DNA of 62,197 nucleotides from an uncultured Siphonobacter sp. (GCA_913774715.1 CAJYHS010000164.1:1-62197); one strand, 5' to 3'. Shown: positions 18,253-27,139, counted from the first letter of the stretch. The notes: generated by a model from the letters alone, not told the origin. A program made the numbers and translations.

Positions 18253-18278
18253 AGAGCAGAAATGTTATAAATGGACTT

Positions 18279-18286
18279 CAAAAGTA
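18279..18286 (-). promoter_or_regulatory. -7 promoter box TACTTTTG for the M28 peptidase
   Basis: Exact TAnnTTTG on the minus strand, 27 bases before the ATG, giving a leader of about 20 bases. Confidence 0.6.
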
Positions 18287-18462
18287 AGAATGCCTTGGCG
18301 GAGACTCCTTGCTTTTTTCATTTTGAAAAAGAAAACCTTTCAAAATGGAAAGCCATTGGTTACTAAAGAAAATGTTAATGAATTGACTAGTAATGCTTTA
18401 AAGGATTTTATGCGGGCTGGCTATGCTTTGGTAAGAATAGATGCAAATCAATGTTACTTACG

Positions 18463-18813
18463 ATGGAAGCTTTGCAACTGGATTTATGGCATTTGCTGAA
18501 AACGCATCTTCCCGATTTTGAAAATGACCCGTGTAACCTGAACCCTTATCGGCTGACGACCCAGTTACTCAAACTCACCCGGCACTATGCCGCCACGCAC
18601 GATTTCATTGCCGTTCGGCATTGTTTTCTCGTCGCCAATGACTTATTAACGGACGGTTCCTGCTCTAGTCAGAACGCCATTTGTTCGGTTTACGTATACG
18701 GTTTGGAGAATCTTCTGGCCGCTCAACGCAACTCCCGCGAAGTATTACTTCGACTGATGCCTTACGCTTTACATGAAGAATACCGTCGTCAGATTACGCA
18801 TTCATTACCCTGA
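18463..18813 (+). CDS. Small uncharacterised protein, perhaps DUF7674-like
   Basis: 116 residues from the ATG at 18463. The frame also allows 18451. The sequence is mostly helical with no signal or membrane segment. It has a Cys/His-containing core (VRHCFLVANDLLTDG, then NAICSVYVYGLENLL, near residues 54-87). The layout, where a helical domain counts down to a conserved VANDLLxDG and AICSVYVY, resembles small DUF7674 proteins of Bacteroidota, but I cannot confirm that. The stop at 18813 lies four bases before the ATG of the GNAT gene, so the two are co-transcribed and perhaps translationally coupled. Confidence 0.65.
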   Translation: MEALQLDLWHLLKTHLPDFENDPCNLNPYRLTTQLLKLTRHYAATHDFIAVRHCFLVANDLLTDGSCSSQNAICSVYVYGLENLLAAQRNSREVLLRLMPYALHEEYRRQITHSLP

Positions 18814-18817
18814 AATT

Positions 18818-19372
18818 ATGGAAGACCAACCATTTATTATAGAAGAAGCTTCAACCAAACACCTCCTTTTAGCCGAACAAATTTGCCAGGCTATGCGTGA
18901 GAGTGCTGCCGTCCGAGGGACTGGCATTGGAGATCGTTCACCGGAAGATATTCGTCAGAAAATGCAGAAACATCAGGCCCTGATTGCCGTTGACTCTGAG
19001 GGGTGCTGGGCGGGATTCTGTTTCTGGGAACTGTACGAAGAAGGAAAATTCGTTTCTAATTCCGGTCTGATTGTGGCTCCTCAGTTTCGAGGTAAAAAAC
19101 TGGCAGAATTGTTAAAAACCCGGTTGTTTGGGTATTGCCGTTCATTGTTCCCTAATGCTCGAATCTTCGGTATTACCACCGGAACTGCCGTGATGAAAGT
19201 AAATACGAAACTGGGTTTTCAGCCCGTAGCGTTCGACGAGTTAACCCACGATCCGACCTTTTGGAAGGGTTGTCAGGTTTGTAAAAATTATGACATTCTA
19301 ACCCGTACGCAGGGACACTACTGTTTGTGCACAGGAATGATTTTCGATCCTGATAAACGAAAGATTAGTTAG
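18818..19372 (+). CDS. GNAT acetyltransferase of the Bacteroidota N-acetylglutamate-synthase-like type
   Basis: 184 residues from the ATG at 18818. A longer frame from 18773 overlaps the previous gene and is less likely. The acetyl-CoA site is in VAPQFRGKKLAELLK near residue 84. Distinctive blocks are VRGTGIGDRSPEDIRQKM near the front, IFGITTGTAVMKVNTKLGF and a C-terminal WKGCQVCKNYDIL...YCLCTGMIFDP with four Cys. From memory, these match the GNAT proteins that sit beside argG in Bacteroidota and are proposed to acetylate or succinylate for arginine synthesis. Here argG is not nearby, but the arginine deiminase-ctlX pair is 1.6 kb upstream. Its last eight bases overlap the convergent SDR gene. 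Confidence 0.8.
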   Translation: MEDQPFIIEEASTKHLLLAEQICQAMRESAAVRGTGIGDRSPEDIRQKMQKHQALIAVDSEGCWAGFCFWELYEEGKFVSNSGLIVAPQFRGKKLAELLKTRLFGYCRSLFPNARIFGITTGTAVMKVNTKLGFQPVAFDELTHDPTFWKGCQVCKNYDILTRTQGHYCLCTGMIFDPDKRKIS

Positions 19373-20012
19373 CATGGGCCAGCTTGACAATATCCTGAAC
19401 CTCTAATACTCGTGAGGGATACCCCTTCAAAACCGAATTAATCATAGCCTGACCTAGCTCGGCTAGTGTGCTTACATAGGCCGGCATTAGCTTCCGCATC
19501 AGGGGATAAAGCCAGTTAATGTATTTATAGAGGCTGATCGTATTTTTTAGTCCTGGTGTAGGTTTCATGAATCCCGGACGAAAAGCGTAGGTGTTTTTGA
19601 AAGGCAATTTCGCCAGATCGTCTTCGGTCTGGCGTTTTACTTTGGCCCACATGGATGAACCATCCGTTCCTGCTCCTGATACATAAGTAAAAACCAGGTG
19701 TGGGGACTGTTGGACGAGTATTTCTGCAAAATGCATCGTCAGATCATACGTAAGCCGGCGATATTTCGGTTCCTTCATGCCCACGGACGAAACGCCCAGA
19801 CAAAAGAAACAGGCATCGTAACCACTGAGATGCGGAGCAACCGGCGAGAGGTCGAAGAAATCAGCATGAACGATTTCCTGTAATTTTGGATGACTGATAC
19901 CCGAAGGTCTTCGGTTGATAATCAAAACTTTTTCAACCGCTGGATGTAACAGGCATTCGTGTAAAACGCCTTCGCCCACCATTCCGGTAGCTCCGGTAAT
20001 GATAACTTTCAT
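19365..20012 (-). CDS. NAD(P)-binding SDR/atypical epimerase family protein
   Basis: 215 residues. A Rossmann nucleotide site TGATGMVGEGVL starts at residue 7, followed by the basic INRRPSG that suggests NADP preference, then CFFCLGVSSVG near 70 and YVSGAGTDG near 113. The catalytic Tyr-Lys of classical SDRs is not in the usual spacing, so it belongs with the atypical (NAD-dependent epimerase/NmrA-like) group, as do oxidoreductases similar to HTATIP2. The substrate is unknown. It overlaps the convergent GNAT gene by eight bases. Confidence 0.85.
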   Translation of the reverse strand: MKVIITGATGMVGEGVLHECLLHPAVEKVLIINRRPSGISHPKLQEIVHADFFDLSPVAPHLSGYDACFFCLGVSSVGMKEPKYRRLTYDLTMHFAEILVQQSPHLVFTYVSGAGTDGSSMWAKVKRQTEDDLAKLPFKNTYAFRPGFMKPTPGLKNTISLYKYINWLYPLMRKLMPAYVSTLAELGQAMINSVLKGYPSRVLEVQDIVKLAHAN

Positions 20013-20059
20013 AAAAGGTATAGGTTAATTCGGAAGGTACACTCCGGGATTTCAAATGA

Positions 20060-21022
20060 TTAGTTGAGAAAACGTAAAACGGCTTTCGTGTATTCGGGTA
20101 AGGCCTGCACGTGTGGAATGTGACCTACACCGGGTAACTCCACCAGCTGGCTACCTTTAATTTGTTGCTGCGTACGTTTGCCTAAAGCCGGATATTGGCC
20201 GTATTGATTCACAAGTTCTTTAGGCACCCGATTCTTTCCCACAATGGTCCGGTCTTCCTGACCAATGATTAATAACGTCGGCACACTGATTTGGTTGAAT
20301 TCGTAACAAACAGGTTGCTCGTAAATCATCTGATACGTTAGAGCATTAACCCAGGCAATTTCCTTGAATCGAGGATCCTTCAATGCCGAAGCCTGTACTT
20401 TTACCCATTCCTCGTACTCAGGTTTCCACTGCGGGTAATAACTCTGCTGATACTTTTTATAGGATTCGTACGTGGCTGATAACTCATTTTTGTATAACTC
20501 ATCCAGCGACGTATAGGGAACGATAGTGCGGTAATCTTCCAGTCCAATCGGATTTTCAAGAATGAGCTGATTTACTTTTTCGGGAAACATCAGTGTAAAA
20601 CGAGTGGCCAGCATACCGCCCATGGAGTGAGCAAGCACCGTTACTTTATCAATTTTCAGTGAGTCCAGCAAACGTTTATTGTTACTCGCCAGAGCGTGAA
20701 AACTGTAGTGTACATCAGGGTAACTGGATTTTCCCCAACCCACCTGGTCGGGAACAATCACGCGGTAACCAGCCTTGCTCAAAAAGGTAATTACGTCCCG
20801 CCAGTAAAGGCCATTGAAGTTTTTTCCATGAAAGAGTAAGGCTGTTTTTCCATTCGCTTTTCCTGAGGCGGGAACGTCCATATAAGCCATCTCAAACGTT
20901 TTCTGCTCCTGATGGAGGGGGAAGGTTTGAACGGGGTAGGGATACTGTATTTCCTGAGCATAACCCGCACGTGTGGCCAGCAGGAATAAAAAAGCAAATA
21001 GAACAAAATGCTTGATTTTCAT
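20060..21022 (-). CDS. Exported alpha/beta hydrolase
   Basis: 320 residues from the ATG at 21022 (the frame allows 21040). The signal peptide ends at RAGYAQ. The triad is visible: nucleophile Ser in LAHSMGGM near residue 143, Asp in IIGQEDRTIV near 262, His in GVGHIPHVQ near 303. The oxyanion-side motif is LFHGKNFNG near 65. The family covers esterases, epoxide hydrolases and lactonases. The closest impression is of periplasmic hydrolases annotated only as alpha/beta hydrolase, and the substrate is not evident. The gene is divergent from the fucosidase gene across 337 bases. Confidence 0.88.
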   Translation of the reverse strand: MKIKHFVLFAFLFLLATRAGYAQEIQYPYPVQTFPLHQEQKTFEMAYMDVPASGKANGKTALLFHGKNFNGLYWRDVITFLSKAGYRVIVPDQVGWGKSSYPDVHYSFHALASNNKRLLDSLKIDKVTVLAHSMGGMLATRFTLMFPEKVNQLILENPIGLEDYRTIVPYTSLDELYKNELSATYESYKKYQQSYYPQWKPEYEEWVKVQASALKDPRFKEIAWVNALTYQMIYEQPVCYEFNQISVPTLLIIGQEDRTIVGKNRVPKELVNQYGQYPALGKRTQQQIKGSQLVELPGVGHIPHVQALPEYTKAVLRFLN

Positions 21023-21359
21023 ACCATAAAGAGAATGCAAAGGGAATAGAACGAAAAGAAATGTTCCAAGAGATTAAAATAAATCGGTAATTCACGAATT
21101 AATTAAACAAAGCATAATTCATTTGATTACCTACATTACGAACCACTCTGCGTGTAGAAATGGTTTGAATCGTTCGATTGATTCAAGAAGGTTTGAAATG
21201 TAACAGGATTAGAAAAGATTGACGAATAGTTATTCTAAAACGTTAAGCTTAAATCTGATTCTATTTGTGTTATAGTTTAAGAGCAACAATATCCAAACCT
21301 CATCAAACAAAAATTAAGCCTTCAGATCAGCTTAAAACCCCATTAAACCTTCTGTCTTT
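21023..21359. other. Divergent promoter region, hydrolase/fucosidase
   Basis: No gene is seen. A short inverted repeat TTGAATC-8-GATTCAA lies at 21165-21186, followed shortly by another GTTTGAA half-site, in the middle of the divergent gap. This is a plausible regulator site for the fucosidase or hydrolase gene. No exact TAnnTTTG box was found toward either gene. Confidence 0.35.
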
Positions 21360-23486
21360 ATGAAGCGAATAGTACTGATTGTTCTCACTCTTTGTTATAG
21401 TCTAAGTTCCCTGGGGCAACAGGCTTCCAAAGCCTTGCAGACCTGGAAAAACGATAAGTACTCCATGTTTATTCACTGGGGTGTATATTCAGTTCTGGGG
21501 GGTGTTTGGGAAGGTAAGCCGGTCTCCAGAGGCTATAGCGAGCAGATCCGGGCCCATGCTCCGGGCTTGTATAGTGATACGTATGAAGCCGTAGCAAGGA
21601 CTTTTGACCCTAAACTCTGGAATCCTGATTCGGTCGTGGCTCTGGCTAAAGCGGCAGGGATGCGTTCCATCGTGTTAACATCCAAGCACCACGACGGTTT
21701 TTGCCTGTTCAAATCTGCTTTCACTACGTTCAACATCGTGGACGCTACTCCATTTAAGCGTGACGTTGTGAAAGAATTGTCGGAAGCTTGTCAGCGGGAG
21801 GGCATGAAGTTCGGACTCTATTATTCCATCATCGACTGGCATTTTCCGGCGGCTTATCCCATTTCCAGCAGTAACTCCGATCCCATTCCGGCGGCTCATC
21901 ACGAGTATAATAAAAATCAGGTTCGTGAGCTGTTAACTAATTATGGCCCTATCTCCGAGTTGTGGTTTGATATGGGTTCACAAATGCCCGCACAAAGTCA
22001 GGAACTGGCGGATCTGGTCCATGAATTGCAACCCGATTGTATGGTTAGTGGACGCATCGGTAATGAAGCGGGAGATTTCTGCGTGATGGGCGATAATGAG
22101 TACCCTAACTACAAAATCGCAACTCCCTGGCAAACGCCTGCTTCGATGTACGACGAAACCTGGGGGTATCGTTCCTGGCAGGAATATGGCTCGGCTGAAG
22201 ATAAAGCTCGTGAGAAACTGGTAAGCTTATTAAAAGTGGTGAGTCGGGGTGGAAATTACTTGCTGAATATCGGTCCTCGTGGGGACGGCAGCGTAGTGGA
22301 TTTTGAGCGAGATGTATTAGTAAAAATGGGTGAATGGCTCAGACAAAATGGTGAGGCGGTTTACGGTACTCAAGCGGATCCCTTCCCCAATCCATTTAAG
22401 TGGGGAGAGGTAACGACGAAAGGTCGCAAGTTGTACCTGTCACTACTGGAAATGCCCGCCGGAAGAACGCTCACCCTGCCCGGAATTTCGGGTAACCTCC
22501 AGATTATTCACGTCTTAGGCAAACCTCAGCAAACGGCTTCCTATAAGCGAGTAGGTAATGATATTCAGATTATCCTCCCCGCTGAAATCAAGACAGTTAC
22601 CGGCATTCCGGTATTAGTTGTTGAATTTAGTGATGAATATAAAGTAGCTCCAGCGAATATTATTCGAGTGAATATGAACCAGAAAAATCTGGTGTTATCG
22701 CATGGCAATGCTCAACACGAATACAGTATTGGTGGGGTAGATTATAACAGTTATTACCGAACGACTGTTAAAGATTCCTGGCGATTTGAATTACCCAGAG
22801 CCATGGGGGTTCACCCGCTGATTGTTTTTTCAGACGAAGAAAAAGGAAAAAGCATCGATTTGGATATCAATGGTACTCGCCGATCCATCATCCTGGATGA
22901 TGGCGAGCCCTATCAGATGGCGAAGACTGGAAAAGTTACCTGGGGTCCCACGTATATTAATCAGGCCAAAGGAACGGGCATCGGCTGGAATAGTGTGTTC
23001 ACGATTGATCCTTCCAAAGGCTGGCCCTTACGGGAAAGTCCGATCTGGAAGGAAATTAACAGAACGGAAGTCCGTCAACTACCCGCCGAGCCTTCTCAAA
23101 GCTGGTTTGTCTTGCAGGAGTTAACTACCGACCGGGCTCAGAATCTGATGGTTGAAATCATGAGTGGAGATGGCATTGGCGTTTGGCTCAATGGCGAACA
23201 GTTAACCCTTCATAGTAATCGGGAAAAGACGGAATCTAACCGGGACTTGATATTGCTGAAGTTGAAAACCGGGTCAAATCAGTTACTGGTTAAACTCTAC
23301 AATCGCTACCATAATCAGGTACCCCTTTCATTAACCGACCAGGTACCGCAGGTAATGTATCGCAAGCGGCTGGACCGGATTCCTTTAGAGCTTAGTAACG
23401 ACATGAGCTGGCAATTACACGATCCCTCTTCACCGCATCAGGATTTGGAGTTACCCAACTTATTTCTGGAGTGGAAATTGAAGTAA
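21360..23486 (+). CDS. Exported GH29 alpha-L-fucosidase with long C-terminal extension
   Basis: 708 residues with a signal peptide ending SSLGQ. The GH29 barrel covers about residues 28-340: MFIHWGVYSVLGGVWEG, LTSKHHDGFCLF near 103, and the nucleophile Asp204 in ELWFDMGSQ. GNYLLNIGPRGDG near 300 is the usual end of the barrel, followed by a beta-sandwich. Most family members stop near 450-600 residues. Here about 280 residues follow with two beta-rich modules, the first at about 440-540 with a HEYSIGGVDYNSYYRTTV phrase, the second near 590-700 resembling a carbohydrate-binding sandwich. It removes fucose from glycans in the periplasm or outside. It is transcribed alone. Confidence 0.93.
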   Translation: MKRIVLIVLTLCYSLSSLGQQASKALQTWKNDKYSMFIHWGVYSVLGGVWEGKPVSRGYSEQIRAHAPGLYSDTYEAVARTFDPKLWNPDSVVALAKAAGMRSIVLTSKHHDGFCLFKSAFTTFNIVDATPFKRDVVKELSEACQREGMKFGLYYSIIDWHFPAAYPISSSNSDPIPAAHHEYNKNQVRELLTNYGPISELWFDMGSQMPAQSQELADLVHELQPDCMVSGRIGNEAGDFCVMGDNEYPNYKIATPWQTPASMYDETWGYRSWQEYGSAEDKAREKLVSLLKVVSRGGNYLLNIGPRGDGSVVDFERDVLVKMGEWLRQNGEAVYGTQADPFPNPFKWGEVTTKGRKLYLSLLEMPAGRTLTLPGISGNLQIIHVLGKPQQTASYKRVGNDIQIILPAEIKTVTGIPVLVVEFSDEYKVAPANIIRVNMNQKNLVLSHGNAQHEYSIGGVDYNSYYRTTVKDSWRFELPRAMGVHPLIVFSDEEKGKSIDLDINGTRRSIILDDGEPYQMAKTGKVTWGPTYINQAKGTGIGWNSVFTIDPSKGWPLRESPIWKEINRTEVRQLPAEPSQSWFVLQELTTDRAQNLMVEIMSGDGIGVWLNGEQLTLHSNREKTESNRDLILLKLKTGSNQLLVKLYNRYHNQVPLSLTDQVPQVMYRKRLDRIPLELSNDMSWQLHDPSSPHQDLELPNLFLEWKLK

Positions 23487-23497
23487 TGGTCTGTTTT

Positions 23498-23559
23498 TTA
23501 GTTACATTCACACAAAAAGGACGGGTCTTTACCTGTCCTTTTTGTGTGAATGTAACTAA
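23498..23559. terminator. Very long bidirectional terminator hairpin
   Basis: Two 29-base arms with a single G-T wobble and a four-base loop (CTTT), lying 11 bases after the fucosidase stop and five before the end of the convergent DoxX gene. The arms contain AAAAAGGAC/GTCCTTTTT, which gives T runs on both strands. It is far longer than the usual 8-14 base-pair terminator stem. Confidence 0.88.
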
Positions 23560-23563
23560 CCGG

Positions 23564-24010
23564 TTACCAGCTGAAAAACCAAACCCAGGCGATAAAAATT
23601 AGTTGCAAGGGCATGCGAAGCCAGAGGTAGGAAAGGCCGGGGCCGTCATTGGTACCTTTCTGATAATCAATGGTATGAAAAGCCGCGTAAATGTTGGCGG
23701 GTAAAATGAGGATAAAGAATAGAATAAGCCATAAAGCCGTCAGATGACGAAAACTGGGAATCATCAAACCAATGGCGGCTGCCACTTCGATGACCCCCGT
23801 TATCCAAACTAATGGAACCCGGTAGGGAACGAAGGGAGGTAACATTTGAGCCATGCCTTTCGAAAACATAAAGTGTCCCAGAGCGGTGAAAAGCAGCATC
23901 ACGCTCATGCCCACATTACCCGCAAAGCGAACGTGCCATTCGCCCGAAGCTACCCAAAGAATCAATAACGTAAGCAGCGTAGTAGTCAACAACAGATAGA
24001 AAGGTTTCAT
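23564..24010 (-). CDS. DoxX family membrane protein
   Basis: 148 residues with four predicted membrane helices (about 5-22, 33-50, 67-87 and 90-108, with a further hydrophobic C-terminus). Typical DoxX phrases are ALGHFMFSKGMAQMLPPFVPYR near residue 43 and WITGVIEVAAAIGLMIP near 70. DoxX proteins are small inner-membrane proteins linked to redox or quinone functions, with no settled activity. It begins 11 bases after the AI-2E family gene stops, so the two form one transcript. Confidence 0.9.
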   Translation of the reverse strand: MKPFYLLLTTTLLTLLILWVASGEWHVRFAGNVGMSVMLLFTALGHFMFSKGMAQMLPPFVPYRVPLVWITGVIEVAAAIGLMIPSFRHLTALWLILFFILILPANIYAAFHTIDYQKGTNDGPGLSYLWLRMPLQLIFIAWVWFFSW

Positions 24011-24021
24011 CGCAATAGCCT

Positions 24022-25083
24022 TTAAAATTCTTCCCGCCCCTTAAAAAGCGTTGTTTCCTTTTTTTCTTCAGTAATTAACTGCCGATTTGTCCGCTCAAAA
24101 ACTTTGAATAACACAATCAGGTACGCAATCAAGAGAGGACCGACTACTAATCCTAGAATACCGAAAAGAGGCACGCCGAGTACAACGCCCGTCAGGGTAA
24201 TGAGCGGGTGCACATCGCCCATGCGTTTGGCTAGAATGATGCGTAATACGTTATCGACGTTGGTAAGTACGATAAGGCCAACCAGGAGGATACCGATTCC
24301 ACGGCCCGTATCGCCCTGAGAGATAGCGATTAATCCGGCGGGTCCCCAGACAATGGGTGTTCCTAAAACCGGAATGAAACTTAGAAAGAAAGTAACTGTT
24401 CCCCAGAAAGCCGCATCGGGCGTGCCGAAAATCCAGAGGGTAACGCCCGTTAAGATTCCCTGAATCAGTGAAATCAGACCTTGTCCAAGAATGTTGGCAT
24501 TCACCATGTTCTTTAGACTTTCGCCTAATTCATCGTCAGTATGAGCATCAAAAGGCAGGTAACGTTTTAGGCCATTCAGGAAGCTCTCCTCCTGCGTGAA
24601 CATGTAGTAAAGCGTGAAGAAAAGTAATCCAAGGATGATTAATACATCCAGTGTACCTCCAATAATGCTTGGAAATTGCTGACTGGCCCAGCCAGCTCCT
24701 TGCTGAATCAGGGTTTTGATACTGTTTTGATCGGTAATGGAAATGCCCGTCAATTGTTCAATTTTTTCTACCAGTTTCAGAATGTCTTCATAATTCTGGC
24801 TGTAATACCGAACCCGGTCAGCTAGTAACAAACTCAGCACCAGAAAGGGGATGATGATAACAATGATTGAAAAAAGCAGTAACCCCACCGAAACCCATGT
24901 GCGATTGAAATGCCTTTTCTCAACCAGATTATGAAGCCAGGGCCGGAAAATAACATACAGGATTCCTGCTCCGAAGAAGGCGGTAATGTACTGACGTAAA
25001 CCCGCAATAATAAAACCTGAGATGACGATCAGGCTGAAAACAAGCAGGTAACGTTGCTGCTTGGGAGTGTATATGGAGGACAT
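24022..25083 (-). CDS. AI-2E family transporter (PerM/YdiK type permease)
   Basis: 353 residues with seven to eight hydrophobic helices in the family order: two pairs near the start, a soluble Leu/Gln-rich stretch (about 80-145), then four helices toward the C-terminus. The signature lies in ILGQGLISLIQGILTG and FFLSFIPVLGTPIVWGPAGL near 225-260, followed by the VLGVPLFGILGLVVGPLLIAYL helix. The family exports small molecules or ions; despite the name only some members handle autoinducer 2. It leads a two-gene unit with the DoxX gene. Confidence 0.93.
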   Translation of the reverse strand: MSSIYTPKQQRYLLVFSLIVISGFIIAGLRQYITAFFGAGILYVIFRPWLHNLVEKRHFNRTWVSVGLLLFSIIVIIIPFLVLSLLLADRVRYYSQNYEDILKLVEKIEQLTGISITDQNSIKTLIQQGAGWASQQFPSIIGGTLDVLIILGLLFFTLYYMFTQEESFLNGLKRYLPFDAHTDDELGESLKNMVNANILGQGLISLIQGILTGVTLWIFGTPDAAFWGTVTFFLSFIPVLGTPIVWGPAGLIAISQGDTGRGIGILLVGLIVLTNVDNVLRIILAKRMGDVHPLITLTGVVLGVPLFGILGLVVGPLLIAYLIVLFKVFERTNRQLITEEKKETTLFKGREEF

Positions 25084-25321
25084 AAGGTATGGAATTGAAG
25101 GTATAACGTTTGAGAAGGCTGGCGGGCAAAGCTCCTCGTTTCTGACGATAATAACAGCAGTATTTCTTAAAAAACAATACCTGGGTTTAACTTAATACGA
25201 TCCGAAAAGGGCAGGTTCATTTGAATAGTTGTTACTTTGTTCCTGCAAACGAATCTTTACCTGATTCATTCGCAGAGATACTACAGACACGCCGCAGGCA
25301 ATAGCTAAATCACCGTATCGT

Positions 25322-26125
25322 ATGAGTTTTGAAAAAATTACCCTGGAAGTCACCAAGTTGGCAAAAGCTGCCGGGGAATTCATGTTAGCCGAATTAAAGC
25401 ATTTCGATCCAACCCGGATTGAGCATAAATATGGCGAGAATTTCAACCTGGTTTCTTATGTCGATAAAGAAACGGAAACTCGTCTGGTAGAAGGATTATC
25501 AGGACTGATTCCGGGTTCAGGATTTATTACGGAAGAAGGCACCGTTGAACAGGCGAAAGATCAGGATCTGGTGTGGGTAATCGACCCGCTGGATGGTACG
25601 ACTAACTTCCTGCACGCCTATCCGCAATTTTGCACGAGCATCGGTTTACTACAGGGAGGCAAACCCGTAGCAGGCGTGATTTACGAGCCGTTCCGGGATG
25701 AAATGTATTATACCTGGAAAGATGGTGGAGCCTGGCTGAATAAGCAACAACTGGTCGTTTCGAAAGTAAACGAAATTCGTCATAGCCTGCTGGCCTGTGG
25801 TTTCCCCAGCCGCCAAAACCAAAAGACGGATGCTTACATGGATATGATTTTGAAAATCACCCGCGAGTCACACGGCTTCCGTCGCATCGGCTCGGCTGCT
25901 CTGGATCTGGCTTATACCGCACGGGGCTGGTTTGAAGGTTATTTTGAGTATAACATTAATAGCTGGGACATTGCCGCTGGGGTATTACTCGTGGAAGAAG
26001 CTGGTGGCAAAGTTACTGACATGAAAGGCGGTGACAATTACCTTACCAACGGTGAAATCATCAGCTCTAATGGTCTGGTTCACGATGAACTCGTTCGGAT
26101 GATCCGGGAAAGTTTAGGGGAGTAA
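25322..26125 (+). CDS. Inositol monophosphatase family phosphatase
   Basis: 267 residues, a single IMPase domain. The metal-binding motifs are GFITEEG near residue 66, WVIDPLDGTTNF near 87 and SWDIAAGVLLVEEAGG near 217. It hydrolyses inositol phosphates or similar sugar phosphates with Mg2+. SuhB, CysQ and FBPase-like relatives share these motifs, so the exact substrate stays open. The length and lack of a signal fit SuhB-type cytoplasmic enzymes. The next gene encodes a tiny membrane protein on the same strand. Confidence 0.93.
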   Translation: MSFEKITLEVTKLAKAAGEFMLAELKHFDPTRIEHKYGENFNLVSYVDKETETRLVEGLSGLIPGSGFITEEGTVEQAKDQDLVWVIDPLDGTTNFLHAYPQFCTSIGLLQGGKPVAGVIYEPFRDEMYYTWKDGGAWLNKQQLVVSKVNEIRHSLLACGFPSRQNQKTDAYMDMILKITRESHGFRRIGSAALDLAYTARGWFEGYFEYNINSWDIAAGVLLVEEAGGKVTDMKGGDNYLTNGEIISSNGLVHDELVRMIRESLGE

Positions 26126-26252
26126 CTGGGTTTGAGGTAGTTTGAAGTTTGATGCTGTTTGAGAAGGTTTGATTTTTGAGGTGTTCGAATATTCTCGCCT
26201 TTCTTTGAACAAAAAGAACCGTTCTGGACGTTGTCTGAAAAAGTAGAAAACT

Positions 26253-26423
26253 ATGGAAACCCTTATCATCGCTGTTTTATTTCTGGGAGCTTTAGCCTAC
26301 ATGGGCAATCAGTTCAGAAAGCAGTTTAGTCTGCGAAAGTCGGGCGGCTGTGCAAAAGGATGTGGTTCCTGTGGAGTTGCTAAATTTGAAGATCTAAAGG
26401 TGGAAGCCTTACCGAAAAAGTAA
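26253..26423 (+). CDS. FeoB-associated Cys-rich membrane protein
   Basis: A 56-residue gene. One N-terminal membrane helix (METLIIAVLFLGALAYMG) is followed by a basic RKQFSLRK stretch and a cluster of four Cys in CAKGCGSCG, then a short charged tail. This is the layout of the small Cys-rich proteins usually encoded after FeoB ferrous-iron transporters (FeoC-like or p12-type in databases). No feoA or feoB gene is present in the window. It is followed by a clean terminator, and its reading frame has normal codon use, so it is likely real. Confidence 0.82.
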   Translation: METLIIAVLFLGALAYMGNQFRKQFSLRKSGGCAKGCGSCGVAKFEDLKVEALPKK

Positions 26424-26443
26424 TAGATTCCGATAGTCATACG

Positions 26444-26469
26444 AAACCCCGGCCAGCTGGCCGGGGTTT
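26444..26469. terminator. Intrinsic terminator after the Cys-rich protein gene
   Basis: Perfect 11-base arms AAACCCCGGCC/GGCCGGGGTTT with an AGCT loop and T run, 20 bases after the stop. It also lies just past the end of the convergent FMN reductase gene. Confidence 0.9.
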
Positions 26470-26481
26470 TTCCTTGATGCA

Positions 26482-27003
26482 TCATATCGTTTGAATAGGT
26501 TGAATCAGTGTAGTCAGAACAGCTTTTAAGTGTTCTGCGGTCTCTGGTTCGTTCCATCGCTTACGAGCGTTAGGAATTAGCAGATTAGTTTGTTCGGATA
26601 ATTGTGACCCTAATACGTTCAGGATCAATTGAAGGGATTCATGAGCTTTTTTCCCTGAAGTAGAGGCGGTTATTAACGCCGTGGGTTTATTCGTCCATTC
26701 GCCCGATGAAAACCCAACCGTCCAGTCAAGCAGGTTTTTGAGTGATCCGGGAATACCGAAAACGTATTCTGGCGTACAGATTATAATGGCGTCGGCCTGT
26801 AATAACTGATTTCTGAAACGCTCAACCGACTCAGGTAACTCTTGTAAATCAGGATTGAAAGCCGGGATTTGTTCTAATTCCTGATAGGTATTCCAGGCAA
26901 CGTTTGAAGGTACCTGGGTAGAGAGTTGCTCTAAAATCTGATGATTAACGGAATCAGCACGTAAACTTCCGGAAATGGCAAGAATTTGGTAGGTATTTTG
27001 CAT
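26482..27003 (-). CDS. NADPH-dependent FMN reductase family protein
   Basis: 173 residues with a flavodoxin-like fold: ILAISGSLRADSVNHQIL holds the FMN phosphate loop, ADAIIICTPEYVFGIPGSLKNLLDW (residues about 74-98) is the family signature with the EY/PG flavin contacts, and ALITASTSGKKAHESL follows. Members reduce FMN, quinones, azo dyes or chromate with NAD(P)H. The physiological substrate is not evident. Confidence 0.92.
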   Translation of the reverse strand: MQNTYQILAISGSLRADSVNHQILEQLSTQVPSNVAWNTYQELEQIPAFNPDLQELPESVERFRNQLLQADAIIICTPEYVFGIPGSLKNLLDWTVGFSSGEWTNKPTALITASTSGKKAHESLQLILNVLGSQLSEQTNLLIPNARKRWNEPETAEHLKAVLTTLIQPIQTI

Positions 27004-27139
27004 TTGAGTAAATGATAGGTGAGTGCAGAACCACTTTGATTACTAAAAAGATCAGTAGAAGGCTCGAAATCATTCCCACGTATATAACAGAAAGCGGCTT
27101 TCGATGCCGTAACTTGCAACCCAGAAACGCAGCGATTGC

